Shown piece by piece: positions 24,307 to 35,140 of a stretch of 64,000 nucleotides of DNA. This DNA comes from Ptychodera flava. Its lineage: Eukaryota > Hemichordata > Enteropneusta > Ptychoderidae. Location: positions 4,239,501 to 4,303,500 of the forward strand of contig NC_091932.1 in NCBI RefSeq assembly GCF_041260155.1, written 5' to 3'. A program made the position numbers and the translations under genes. The number at the start of each line of letters is the position of its first letter. Within the stretch, counting starts at the first letter, position 1. The notes beneath the pieces were generated by a model. It was not told the origin of the DNA, did no database searches, and saw only the letters and a list, made by a program, of their open reading frames with translations.

Positions 24307-24524
24307 TCACATTACAGACATTTGTATCGTATAAAATAAAACAAGTATTGATTACAAGACATAGTGTGTGAGAATACTATTGTTTTACAGTAAAATTCGG
24401 AATTATGTTCCTGTTTTGTAAATAAATGGAATTATTGTTAAAAATGTCTAAAATATGAAAGGAATGTACAAGGTATATGGAAATAAAAACAAATTATTAA
24501 AATCGGACCAGTATTGGGCAGTAA

Positions 24525-26386
24525 GGGATGGACCATTAGACCTTGGGAGGGGGGGGTGGTCACAATGAGATTGTGAAAATTTTTTTTTTACTATTGTAAA
24601 TTTCTGAAATTTTTTTTTTCCAATTGAGATTAGCTGTGCAAATTTTTTTTTTCAGAGTAAATTTTCAGATTTATAATTTTTTTTTCGTTCGTCGCTGTCT
24701 GAAGATAAAGAGGGCAAACATGTGGTGCCAAGCACCACAAGCGGCCACGCAAGCGGTCACTGGGAAGAGGTCAGGAGAGGGGTGTCCCCCTCCTGCCATT
24801 GGAGCTTTTGAAAAATAGAGATTAAAATGGTGTTATTTGGTGGCACTTGGGAGTATTTTTGCGGGGGTGGTCAGGAGGGGGTGTCCCCCTCCTGCCATCG
24901 GAGCTTTTGAAAAATAGAGATTAAAATGGTGTTATTTGGTGGCACTTGGGGAGTATTTTTGCGGGGGGAGGTGGGGAGGGGGTTGTCCCCTCCTGCCATT
25001 GGAGCTTTTGAAAAATAGAGATTAAAATGGTGTTATTTGGTGGCACTTGGGGAGTATTTTTGCGGGGGGAGGTCAGGAGGGGGGTGTCCCCCTCCTGCTG
25101 TTAGAGCTTTTGAAAAATAGAGATAAAAATGGTGTTATTTGGTGGCACTTTGGGAGCATTTTTTTCGGATTACACATCTTCCTCTGAAACATGGTCTTCT
25201 TGCTCCTCAGTAGCTTCGTATAGTTTTGAAAATTGACTATTTTGGTTTCCTGGCTTCCCTTTCTACTGCGTGATGAAATGCCTACATTCACCCCAACAAA
25301 CATCATGCATATCTCATGATTTACAATTGATTTTGACAAGCTGAGAAGCTAAAATAAGCTAAATAATATAGTGAAATTTGCATATTTGTGTTTTTAGAGC
25401 AATTGTTGCCCTTTTTTGATCAAAACATCTATTTCTGTGTAGCAGCATGTCCAAATTGATTTGATGGTATAGATGTGTTGAAATTTCAATATTTGTCTTT
25501 TTGGGCAATTTATGCCATTTATGGTCAAAAAATCTGTATTCTCTGAAAGGGCTTGTCCAATTTCTTTTAAATTTGCTACACAAAAACGATTAACCATGCA
25601 GATTTATTCAGTATTTGCTATCGAGAAACTTTCAAAGTTCAACCCTTTTATGTGTTGTTGTGTTGGGATTTGTTGGATAGATGGCATTCTACGTAGTGTA
25701 TTGTTGAATGTTAAAACATGTGTTGCTGTTGTTATTTGAGGCTGTTTTTTGAGAAAAAAGAATGGAAAATGCCTTTTTAAAAGCAAAATAATACATAATG
25801 ACTTGATATGTTGTTTTATCATTATTGACGTGTTTCTACTTGTTCACCCATTCTTGCATTCATAATTGTAATAAAATGCTGTGAAAAAAATGAAACTGAT
25901 GTGGCCTGCATCTGTTTACCTTGATCTTAAAAGGCAAATACAACTTTCTGTCTTGACAACCATACCATAGTTTCAATGTTTTACCTAGTGTACCTGCTTG
26001 GTTTGTACGCAGGAAACAAGTAGAAAACAGGCTCTATAATTTCATAATTTTCAAGTGATCAGAATACAAATGTCCTGAAAAGATAAGATAATCACAACTT
26101 CCAGTATAAGGGATACAGTCACTCTAAATGTATAAATTAAAATTAAAAATGTGCGGGAGGATGTATTAAAAATACAGAAAGTTGCTTACTGTCGGTAAAA
26201 TATAAAAAAAATTCAAAATTTTAAAGATTTTTGCAGATTTTTTTTTTACGCCTTTGTCTTCTTATTTATTTTTTTTTTATTTTGCAAACTAGTTTGAAGA
26301 TTTTTTTTTCCTAACTTTCTGCTCTGAAAATTTTTTTTTTTCTGTTTTTGACCACCCCCCCCTCCCAAGATCTAATGGTCCGTCCC
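24525..26386. mobile_element. TIR element with TAA target duplication (PIF/Harbinger-like), non-autonomous
   Basis: The left end GGGATGGACCATTAGACCTT (24525) and the reverse complement of the right end, GGGACGGACCATTAGATCTT, continue as matching TIRs for about 38 bp, through GGGAGGGGGGGGTGGTCA. A TAA duplication flanks the element (24522-24524 and 26387-26389), the TWA target typical of PIF/Harbinger transposons. The 1862-bp interior holds long T-runs just inside each end, a G-rich ~100-bp minisatellite (24765-25170) and AT-rich sequence. No transposase frame is recognised. Confidence 0.85.
24765..25170. repeat. ~100-bp G-rich minisatellite inside the TAA element
   Basis: Four units are present, each reading GGAGGGGGTGTCCCCCTCCT, then GCCATTGGAGCTTTTGAAAA, ATAGAGATTAAAATGGTGTT, ATTTGGTGGCACTTGGG and GAGTATTTTTGCGGGG. 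A single unit of the same sequence, in the opposite orientation, lies at about 38340-38450 in a TIR element with different ends. Confidence 0.9.
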
Positions 26387-26876
26387 TAAGTGGCCAAAAG
26401 CGTTGAAACTATAATACCGGGGCGGTCATTTTGGATTTATGCAAATTAGGCGGTTTTCAACTCCACAAATTTTGGAAGACTTTTGATATGTTTTGTGAAA
26501 AAAATGGTGAAAAAAATAAATTCTGTTGCAATTTGTGGTGGGTTACCCCCTTTTTTGGCCTAAAATGACTGGAGTACATACCCACTTCCTCCATACCCCC
26601 CCCCGAAATCAAATGGTTCTCCCCCAACGCGGACGCAGCGCAGCGTGCTCGATTTCAGGGCACGCCGTCCGAATGATTAATAACAGACATGGGGCTGCTG
26701 TGTCGACAAACACAAATCTATTTCTCATCGGAATAAAAATAGTCATAAGAAACTGGTTAGATTCTCGACTGATTGGGCTCCCCGTTTACAAGAATCAGTC
26801 AAAATTCAAGCTCAGTCAGAGCACAATCACCGACGATTTCGGGGCAGGACGATTCCACGATTTCTCATGTTCTATC
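26387..26876. other. Spacer left of the foldback cluster
   Basis: No gene. A 189-codon plus frame starts here (26526) and runs into the left arm of the foldback element; it is treated as a consequence of CpG-rich sequence with few stops. Confidence 0.4.
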
Positions 26877-27357
26877 CACAGTTACGAGTGGAGTGATACG
26901 TACCGGCCGCCGCGTACTTTGCTGCAGTACAGTAGCTCGAGGTTTTGCCTGGGTATTTGGGTCGGACGGCAAAACCAGAGCTACAGATCCAACCATCCAG
27001 AGAGAGTGCAGGTGCCGAACGTCTGGACGTTCGGCGCGCCTTGCAAAGTTATTCGGCGAATCCGGCGTTCTTCTCCTTACCGGTTTACCTTCTAATACTA
27101 TTTTGCACCTACCCGCTCAAGGATGTCTCGCTATTTATCCAAAGTACTGCCGTTCGGCAGGATTTTGTGTGCCGATCGCGGGTTACTCACTGAATGGGAC
27201 GCCATGTTTGAAAGGGATGACGTCACAGTCTCGCACATCCACGTTCCTATCCTATTAGCATAACAATGCACACATTTACGTTGTACGTGTACGCTGCAGC
27301 GCTGCGCTGGCTCTTTCAGTTTTCATAACTACTGACCGGCCGAACTCCGAAATGAAG
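26877..27357 (+). repeat. Left inverted arm of the 3.4-kb foldback element
   Basis: This is the reverse complement of 29760-30271 apart from a few substitutions and the absence of a ~30-bp inner palindrome. It is CpG-rich and open in several frames; the 161-codon and 82-codon frames here recur in the other arm because the DNA is duplicated, which is not evidence of coding. Confidence 0.93.
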
Positions 27358-29759
27358 ACGATTGATATTATATGATAATTTTTTATGAACAAAATTACAG
27401 AGAAATGTTATAATGTGCAAATACGTACGTGCATGTTATTCATGAAAGTGATTGTAAATGATTATTTGATCACGCTATTAAAGCCACAATACAAACGACA
27501 GCATCGACGAAACAGCAAAAGCAGACGGAAAACGAAAAGCAAACAAGGTTTCATAAAAGTGAGGGAAGCTGCCAAGAACAAGGTAAGCAACTTTTCAAAG
27601 GCAAAAAAAATAAAGTCATCTGTTGTTTCCTAAGTGGTGTTGTGTGTGATATTTCTTATCGATGTCCGAGGAGGCAAGAACGAAACCCTCCGACAACCTT
27701 TGTGTGCGATAAAGAAATCGAAATTGTCTCTAAGTGTACCCACCTTTGGTTTGAATACTTTCTAAAAAAATTAAATGGGATTTAAACACTGATGCTATCC
27801 TGAAGGAAGGGCGACAGCGATTTATTTTTAAGGAAACTGCTTTCCTTCATGTTTGATAGATAAATCTTATCCATTACAGTGAAAGCGTTGTTTCATTCTC
27901 GCTCATCTGGTGGCTTCATCTGACAATCAAAGACATATTAACTTTACAGAATTTTATCACTTACCTTAAAATTAGAATATCAAGAGAAGTCTGTCACTTT
28001 ATGATCAGCTAGTACTTAGGAAAAGCCCGAGCAATTGTTAACTGTAGTAATAATATTCTGTCATATTCATCATATTCTGTTCGGAGCGACCCTCCGGTCG
28101 GCGTTTTACACTCGGGAACCTGCTTGCAGGTTAAACCGGCGCAAGTTTTTGTTCATTTCCTCCATTACTTTACGGCTTTTAAATGATTTGTAAACTGTTT
28201 CATGTGTATGTTTTTGGTCACCGCTCTGTATCTATGTACTTTTTGTATATTTAATATTTTGATGTATTGTGTTTTATTCGCACTTTTTTATTGCCCATGT
28301 TTAGGATGAATAAAGCTGTACTGAGTTGAATTGAACTGAATAAAACCAAAACCCGACGGCCTTTTTCCAAGGCCACCACGTCATATTAAAAGCGAACTAC
28401 CGTTGAATAAACCCATTGTCCATCACCGCACACAAGACGACGTAAAGACCAACACAAACAGAAATTTCAACAGATGAAAAAAACTGAAGTTTCTCAAACG
28501 AAGAATGAAAGAAAACCTAAACAACGTATTAAACGACACGGAACACGTAAAAGCTAATGGAAGATTAAACACAAACAAGAAAAAACAAAAAACCTTCAAT
28601 ATAGGAAGAGGCATAGCAATTATGAATACGAAAGATTACATTCTAAGAAAATAATAGACCGCTGAAAATTCAAACTACACATGTATTAATGTAAACCACC
28701 GTCCCTCCATTGAGGGACGGTGTGTAAACCAACGCAGCGCGACTTAAGTACACGATGGATATGGGGACAAAATTATGAGGAGGTAACTTACAGTTTCCCC
28801 GACCCCGTAACGAAAATAATACGTTCATACTCTTGTATACAAATAACGGCATGATCGGACACTCTATTATCAAAACGTTCCCAAGTTACTTGTTGTTCCA
28901 GTCAAGCATATCAAATCCTGGTATTTTTTCTATATTTTTTTTTAATTCAACGGACAATACAGTATAAACAAATCTGTGAATGGAACGTGGGCTCACCAGC
29001 AGCCTCAACAGAAATAGCTGGCATATGATTCCGTGAAACGGAGAAAATTATGTTAAATCTCCACTACGGTCAAATATTCCGATGGAAACGTTTCAGACAC
29101 GACATTTCCATGGTTTACGCTGGAAAGGGCCATGTACCTTACTTCAAATTCACATTTGAACATTCTATCGACAAAATCTCGTACCTTGACTCAGTGGTCG
29201 GACATATGACCGAGAAAGAAGGCCCGACATTAATTTTCGGTGTATTTTTTAATGAATTTTGCTTCAGTGTATTTCATTTGTTTAACTTCGTTTTATTTAT
29301 ACGCGGAGTTTTATTTCCGAAAATTAAGTCCTCGCGTAACTTTCCATTGCACAAAATTAAATGCTTGTCCGCATTTTCCGCAAAAACTGCAACAGCGACC
29401 AGGCGAGCATGCATCAATAAAAATTGTTATAATTTCAGGCAGCAGTGTGCGATATCGCGTGTGCAGCTATATTTAGTAACAATGAAGTTACATTTATTTC
29501 CTTTCTATTGTGTACATAAAAGCAACTATGTATTAAAGAGATGCACTACCGAGCCGTCCGGTATTTATTTCGTTTAATTTTTACTTGAGTTTTGTTTAAT
29601 TTTTATTTGTTTAGCTTCGTTTTAATTATACACGTACAAAGATTTTTAATTCCCGAACATGAAGTCAATCTGGCGTAACTTTTTTACATAGCGCAGCAAA
29701 TATCCGATGGCGTTTTGTTGATATCGCTACAATAATGCTAATAGGATAGGAACGTGGAT

Positions 29760-30271
29760 CTTCATTTCGGAGTTCGGCCGGTCAGTAGTTATGAAAACTG
29801 AAAGAACCAGCGCAGCGCTGCAGCGTACACGTACAACGTAAATGTGTGCATTGTTATGCTAATAGGATAGGAACGTGGATGTGCGAGACTGTGACGTCAT
29901 CCCTTTCAAACATGGCGTCCCATTCAGTGAGTAACCCGCAATCGGCACACAAAATCCTGCCGAACGGCAGTACTTTGGATAAATAGCGAGACATCCTTGA
30001 GCGGGTAGGTGCAAAATAGTATTAGAAGGTAAACCGGTAAGGAGAAGAACGCCGGATTCGCCGAATAACTTTGCAAGGCGCGCCGAACGTCCAGACGTTC
30101 GGCACCTGCACTCTCTCTGGATGGTTGGATCTGTAGCGCTGGTTTTGCCGTCCGACCCAAATACCCAGGCAAAACCTCGAGCTACTGTACTGCAGCAAGG
30201 CGCCCACGTACTATGCATATAATATGCATAGTACGCGGCGGCCGGTACGTATCACTCCACTCGTAACTGTG
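29760..30271 (-). repeat. Right inverted arm of the 3.4-kb foldback element
   Basis: This partner of 26877-27357 includes the inner palindrome around 30208-30236 (GTACTATGCATATAATATGC). Just inside the arm, ATGCTAATAGGATAGGAACG followed by TGGAT at about 29735-29759 repeats sequence found again at 29857-29881. The arm therefore carries a 25-bp direct repeat at its inner edge. Confidence 0.93.
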
Positions 30272-30279
30272 GTTCTATC

Positions 30280-30365
30280 TACATCTAGCATGCATCTGTA
30301 GCTACAAGCCTCCGGACTCCCCGAACGGACGATAGGTTAATCAAATCATGCATATCAAAGGGCTG
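30280..30365. other. Spacer between foldback elements
   Basis: Short unique sequence. Confidence 0.4.
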
Positions 30366-30375
30366 GTGGGGACCC

Positions 30376-30473
30376 TAGCTGCAGTACAGTAGCTCGAGGT
30401 TTTGCCTGGGTATTTGGGTCGGACGGCAAACCCAAATACCCAGGCAAAACCTCGAGCTACTGTACTGCAGCTA
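30376..30473. mobile_element. 98-bp hairpin element (module A palindrome) with 10-bp target duplication
   Basis: The outer end is TAGCTGCAGTACAGTAGCTC. The two halves are perfect reverse complements for 44 bases, around a 10-base loop (CGGACGGCAA). A perfect 10-bp direct repeat GTGGGGACCC flanks it (30366-30375 and 30474-30483). Nine- to eleven-base duplications are usual for Mutator-like transposases; the assignment is inference. The element is module A joined head to head, lacking the last ~10 bases of the module. Confidence 0.9.
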
Positions 30474-30483
30474 GTGGGGACCC

Positions 30484-30974
30484 CAGCACTTAAAGGCGGA
30501 GCCTCCCTTTAAAAGGACGTCAAGTTATGGTGGCGTTCATTGTGTAAGTGGACACCAAACAGGCAACACGCAGGCACACGCTCCAGAAAATGCAACTTTT
30601 TAGTTTTCCCCAGCCGAACAAACATAGACAAACTGCCAAGCGGTCAGCGCGAAGTTGCTGCCGATCGAACTCTGTGGTTATATTTAAAGTCTAACGCGAC
30701 TGGAAGACTTTTTTTTGGAAGTTCAAGTGTTGTGGTGGGGAATCAATGACTGTTTGCGATTTGAACCGACCGTCAATCAAAAGAGCTTGCATAAACTCTG
30801 CTTGCAGGATTAGCAAAATGTGACAAAAGGTTGAGATCAGTTTGTGTAATAATGTTATAGAAATCAAACATCGTACTGGCCAAGCGTTTGACTGGAGGAG
30901 AACTCCACTAATGCGAGAACCTGGATTGAAAAGTGCGGCTTTAACGTTCCCAATGGCTGGGGTCTGTGAATATT
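30484..30974. other. Unique DNA between foldback elements
   Basis: No recognisable gene. A 69-codon plus frame (30540-30749) has no family features. Confidence 0.35.
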
Positions 30975-30982
30975 GAACTGAC

Positions 30983-31882
30983 CACAGTCGTTTGGAGAGC
31001 TATTCAGCGCTGGGACTATTCGCCCCATAGACGAGAGTACAGAAGCGAGAAATACCCAAGTCTGGAAACAGAATGGCTATAAAAACCACGCCATGTCACA
31101 TTCCGTGTCCGATTTCACTGTGAAAATTAGCAAGTTCATCTATCATGCAACCGTCGATCGTTCCCTATCATTCTAAAATTTCATACCTGATACTTTATCT
31201 GATTCAAAAAACGCTCGTTTCGTGTGATTTTCGGCCGAATTCGACGGACACCTCGCCAGAACCTGGGGGTGAGCAACATTCCGGTCACCTCTTGGGTACC
31301 TCCACTTTACTGACGTTGGCGCCGCCTACCCATGAGGGATGACTGGAATGTTGCTCACGCTTATGTTTTGGCCAGGTGTCTCTCGAACTCGGCCGAAAAT
31401 CACAGGAATGAGCATTTTGTAAGCAGATGAAGTATCAGGTATGAATTTTCGTGTGATTTTCGGCCGAATTCAGAAGACACGTCGCCAAAACATAAGGCAT
31501 GAACAACCTTCAAGTCACCCCTCATAGGTACGCGGCGCTAACGTCAGTAAAGTGGAGGTGCCCAACGTCCACTGTGAGGTGACCGGAATGTTGCTCACCC
31601 CCAGGTTTTGGCGAGGTGTCCGTCGAATTCGGCCGAAATCACACGAAACGAGCGTTTTTGAATCAGATAAAGTATCAGGTATGAAATTTTAGAATGATAG
31701 GGAACGATCGACGGTTGCATGATAGATGAACTTGCTAATTTTCACAGTGAAATCGGACACGGAATGTGACATGGCGTGGTTTTTATAGCCATTCTGTTTC
31801 CAGACTTGGGGTATTTCTCGCTTCTGTACTCTCGTCTATGGGGCGAATAGTCCCAGCGCTGAATAGCTCTCCAAACGACTGT
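30983..31882. mobile_element. 900-bp foldback element, almost entirely inverted repeat, 8-bp target duplication
   Basis: The arms begin CACAGTCGTTTGGAGAGC and pair over several hundred bases around a centre near 31430. GAACTGAC flanks both ends (30975-30982 and 31883-31890), with one base of ambiguity at the right end. Within the arms, CGTGTGATTTTCGGCCGAAT recurs in direct and inverted orientation near 31225, 31450 and 31630, so the centre is built from smaller repeats. No coding frame is recognised. Confidence 0.87.
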
Positions 31883-31928
31883 GAACTGACTGGCGGACTG
31901 GCGCAGTCAGGGACTTCTGGGAGTCTGA

Positions 31929-31987
31929 TAGCTGCAGTACAGTAGCTCGAGGTTTTGCCTGGGTATTTGGGTCGGACGGCAAAACCA
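31929..31987 (+). repeat. Module A copy
   Basis: This is the full 59-bp module: TAGCTGCAGTACAGTAGCTC, then GAGGTTTTGCCTGGGTATTT and GGGTCGGACGGCAAAACCAG. It contains a 9-bp stem (GGTTTTGCC...GGCAAAACC). Immediately before it is GGAGTCTGA (31920-31928). Confidence 0.95.
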
Positions 31988-32442
31988 GATTTTTTCTACT
32001 ATTTTTATAGTATTTTTTACAAAGGCACAGACTTATTCTACCTGCAACTTAAAACTGATAGTGATTTTGTAGCTCATTCTTTACTATTTTTCATAGTTTT
32101 TGGTAGCCGGTAACAGACACTTCGTGTTCGTGTCGGCTACATGGACGATCTGCCAAACTTTACCATGCCGTAGACACGGCCGCCCGGAAGACGATCTTCG
32201 TACTGCTGTTGTTGAAAGCGTATATCGAAATTTCTAGTAATTTATTTGAACTTTCTGTCAGCGATTTTCATGAATATTTAATCAGGTCTACAGCTTCGCC
32301 GATACGGCCACACTGCTGTGTACTGAACGAAACACGCTTTGCATGCCGTAGACACGGAAGACGATTATGTTATGCCAAGGACGTCAAAACGTCTTATGCG
32401 AATGTAGGTTTCCTTATGCTTATGTTCACCACCATCCCGAAC

Positions 32443-32544
32443 CACGGTTGCGTGTGTAGTGATACATACCGGCCGCCGCGTAGTATGCATTATTCTATGC
32501 ATACTACGCGGCGGCCGGTATGTATCACTACACTCGCAACCGTG
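32443..32544. mobile_element. 102-bp hairpin element (module B) with 8-bp target duplication
   Basis: This near-perfect palindrome starts CACGGTTGCGTGTGTAGTGA and continues TACATACCGGCCGCCGCGTA to a centre near 32494. A perfect 8-bp direct repeat TCCCGAAC flanks it (32435-32442 and 32545-32552). Its inner sequence matches the outer 40 bp of the 3.4-kb element at 26877-30271, so it looks like a minimal family member made of two ends only. Confidence 0.92.
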
Positions 32545-32659
32545 TCCCGAACATATGAACCTGCCCCATTCTTCGATTGTTGTGCTTCCAAGTTCCATGC
32601 CCATCAGTGCGGGTCAGTATTAAATATCACTGATAGCCAAACAAGTACACTCAGACTCC

Positions 32660-32718
32660 TAGCTGCAGTACAGTAGCTCGAGGTTTTGCCTGGGTATTTG
32701 GGTCGGACGGCAAAACCA
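32660..32718 (+). repeat. Module A copy with reverse-complement flank
   Basis: This copy matches 31929-31987 essentially base for base. It is preceded by TCAGACTCC (32651-32659), the reverse complement of the GGAGTCTGA that precedes the other copy. Confidence 0.95.
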
Positions 32719-32999
32719 GAAAACCAGATCTGTAAAGTTTTCAAAGCGTGTTTCGTTCAGTACACTGTGGCCGTATAGGCGAAGCTGTAGACTGATTAAA
32801 TATTCAGGAAAATCGCTGACCTCTCGCATAAATTACTAGAAATTTCGATACGCTTTCAACAGCAGCAGTACGAAGATCGTCTTCCGTGTCTACGGCATGG
32901 TAAAGCTTTCTAAGTACGAAGATCGTCTTCTGTGTCTACGGTATGCATGGTAAAGCTTTCTCTAAAGCGTGTTTCGTTCAGTACACTGTGGCCATATGA

Positions 33000-34049
33000 G
33001 GCGGTCCCATTTCACGACTGTCAATCACATTCGTCAACCAATCACAACAACCTTCCGAGCCAGTGCGGGTCAGCAGAAAATGGATTTTTTCTCTACTTGG
33101 GAGCTCGTGCCTGTTCCAACCGTACTGCATTGCGAATATAGCATGGTTTATTTCACGTCTTGACCAATCAGATCGCAATATACTGGTATGATACAAAACA
33201 TTGGATATATTCAATATATCGTCGGAAAAGGCCTTTCTACTAGTGAAGACTTGTCTAAATTGGCATGAATTTGAAAGGATAGAAGGATATTTAGGCTGGG
33301 CGAGATATCGCATATAGTAGTATATCGCCGTGCTGGAGTGACCCTGGTAATGAAAACTGGTTGGCCGAGTCTTGCGAGCTGTTGTAGACCATCCAACCTC
33401 AACTGTACCAACAAAAAATCTATTAGTTGTTGTTGTTTATATTTATATTCATGTTGTCAACGAACATAACTCTTGTGTTGTTGTTGTTTCAAACGTAATG
33501 TAGGCTAGATGTCCATGAAACACTACAAGGACGTTATCATTATTTGACCCGATGAAACTCTCTCCAAACCTACACTTTCTTCATGAGGAAAGTTCCCTGT
33601 GATTGTGCCATAGTTCCTCCAGGACTGTGAAGGCTGTAAAATGCTGGCGCAGCTGAATCAACAGGTGGCTGGGTACTGTGTGTAGGTGCCAGAGAAGTCG
33701 GCAGTTGTGAGCTCGATCGATCAGTCGAGTAATCGTGTAGTACCATGACACGATGATGACGGCAATGCAGTGAAGGCTGGTATAGTTTCGATGAAAATAA
33801 CCTAAGACCATTTTACTACCATTAAACAATATTTTGAAAGTACTGTACCTCTCGATCGAACGCGGACGGTCCGCAGAAACAAGCAGTAGAGGGGTGTGTA
33901 AGTTCAGGGTGGACCGCTGCACGCTGTTCGTTATGTCACTGACATTGACAATCAAAATAAACGGTTCAGAACCAAATTTCAAATTGACATGTGCATGAAA
34001 AATTTTGTGTTTCACGAGAATGCAAATGCAATTGTATGAGCTATCCCTA
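33000..34049. other. Unassigned DNA with a 192-codon minus frame
   Basis: An ATG-initiated minus frame runs 34159 to 33581, overlapping the left end of the large foldback element. It has no recognisable domain. Its first ~35 codons lie within transposon DNA, arguing against a host gene. No other gene is seen. Confidence 0.3.
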
Positions 34050-34417
34050 TACAGCAAAAAACAGGATGGTTGGACAGTCTCATATACTTTACGTTTACGT
34101 TTTTGAATGTCCCACACAAGTTCTGTTGATAACATTGTAGATAAGAAGAACCGACTCATTGAGTAAAATACTAATCATGTAACACTCCACTCCACTGTTT
34201 ATCCTTGTATGTCTATAACAACAGATTGGCTTCAGTAGGTATACATTGTTTTATGGTTTGTTTAGCCCCGGGGTTTAGCCAGAGTGCTGTACTAATTAAC
34301 TTCAGTCTCTACACAGGCTACCCAGACAGAATGAAATAAGCTTGTCATTGCGTTTTTCTCACTGTTTTCTCTATCAGTTCCTCTCCTTTTCTTCATCACA
34401 GTCCCTCTATGGATATA

Positions 34418-34859
34418 GGGACTGTGTCTTCATGCTCTGACTGATCGGAGTAAATAAAATAAACGGTTATATAATCTAACCTAGCCTCTTATAGACCCTT
34501 TATTCATTTTACACCAATTACAAGGACGTTTATCTCTCATATACACATCTTGTAATTAATTAGTCAACACAACTAATTATGCTAATCCGTGGACTTATCA
34601 AGAGTTGGTCAACATTGCAAAGATACCCGTTTTAGTAACCATTCCTATCTTTCGCGATGTTGACCAACCCGTAAATCCCTGATAAGTCCACGGATTAGCA
34701 TGATTAGTTGTGTTGACTAATTAATTACAAGGTGTGTATATGAGAGATACACGTCCTTGTAATGTATGTAAAATGAATAAAGGGTTAAGAGGCTAGGTTA
34801 GATTATATAACCGTTTACTTTATTTACTCCGATCAGTCAGAGCATGAAGACACAGTCCC
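34418..34859. mobile_element. 442-bp foldback MITE nested in the large element, TA duplication
   Basis: The ends GGGACTGTGTCTTCATGCTC and CTGACTGATCGGAGTAAATA pair with the right end over about 200 bp per arm. TA lies at 34416-34417 and 34860-34861. Removing it restores the sequence of the opposite arm of the host element (TATGGATATACAGTGGATTT), which proves insertion after that element formed. Confidence 0.93.
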
Positions 34860-35050
34860 TACAGTGGATTTCAACTAGGCACCGCAACTCAGCGTATGAG
34901 ACGGACGCATTTCACGTACAAAACACACGGTAAGCTTGAGTATCACGACACATTTCAAAGCCACCGACACCTTGATTAATTACAGTAAACCAGCATGGGA
35001 CAGCCGCTCTGTCTAGACTGAGAGATACATCTGACCTACAATGTAACTGT

Positions 35051-35140
35051 TTTTACAGTTTCAGCTAAGAGCTTTTTCAATAGAAACTATTAGTTTCTAT
35101 TGAGAAAACTCTTTAAAAGCTAATAGCTGAAACTGTAAAA
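35051..35140. repeat. Imperfect 90-bp hairpin
   Basis: TTTTACAGTTTCAGCTA pairs with TAGCTGAAACTGTAAAA around an inner pair AATAGAAACTA/TAGTTTCTATT. It lies at the inner edge of the left arm of the 34052-37432 element. Confidence 0.85.

Larger units (their letters stand above)
26877..30271. mobile_element. 3.4-kb foldback DNA element with ~0.5-kb inverted arms and 8-bp target duplication
   Basis: The arms are 26877-27357 and 29760-30271 and are nearly identical in inverted orientation. The outermost bases are CACAGTTACGAGTGGAGTGA. A perfect 8-bp direct repeat GTTCTATC flanks the element (26869-26876 and 30272-30279). Each arm contains module B (ending CCGGCCGCCGCGTA) and then module A (26921-26979 and 30139-30195). 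The right arm additionally has an inner palindrome (GCATATAATATGC) that the left arm lacks. The ~2.4-kb interior has no recognisable transposase. It holds a short basic frame (27385-27633), a LINE-like tail near 28310-28345 and a small hairpin at 28689-28715. The 8-bp duplication is typical of hAT and P-type transposases. I classify it as a non-autonomous foldback element of unknown family. Confidence 0.88.
32150..32910. repeat. Inverted repeat pair surrounding the 102-bp hairpin
   Basis: About 32158-32345 pairs with about 32735-32905 in reverse complement. Shared blocks include CATGCCGTAGACACGG, GAAGACGATCTTCGTACTGC, ATTTCTAGTAATTTAT and the GAACGAAACACGCTTT block. Part of the right arm is repeated again at 32905-33000 in direct orientation. 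This is another foldback element, scrambled by later insertions (the hairpin at 32443 and module A at 32660). Confidence 0.75.

Noticed and set aside
26773-27258. 161-codon plus frame and the similar 119-codon minus frame at 29859-30218
   Set aside because: Both come from the two inverted arms of the same foldback element; the similarity is DNA duplication, and several frames are open because the arms are CpG-rich.
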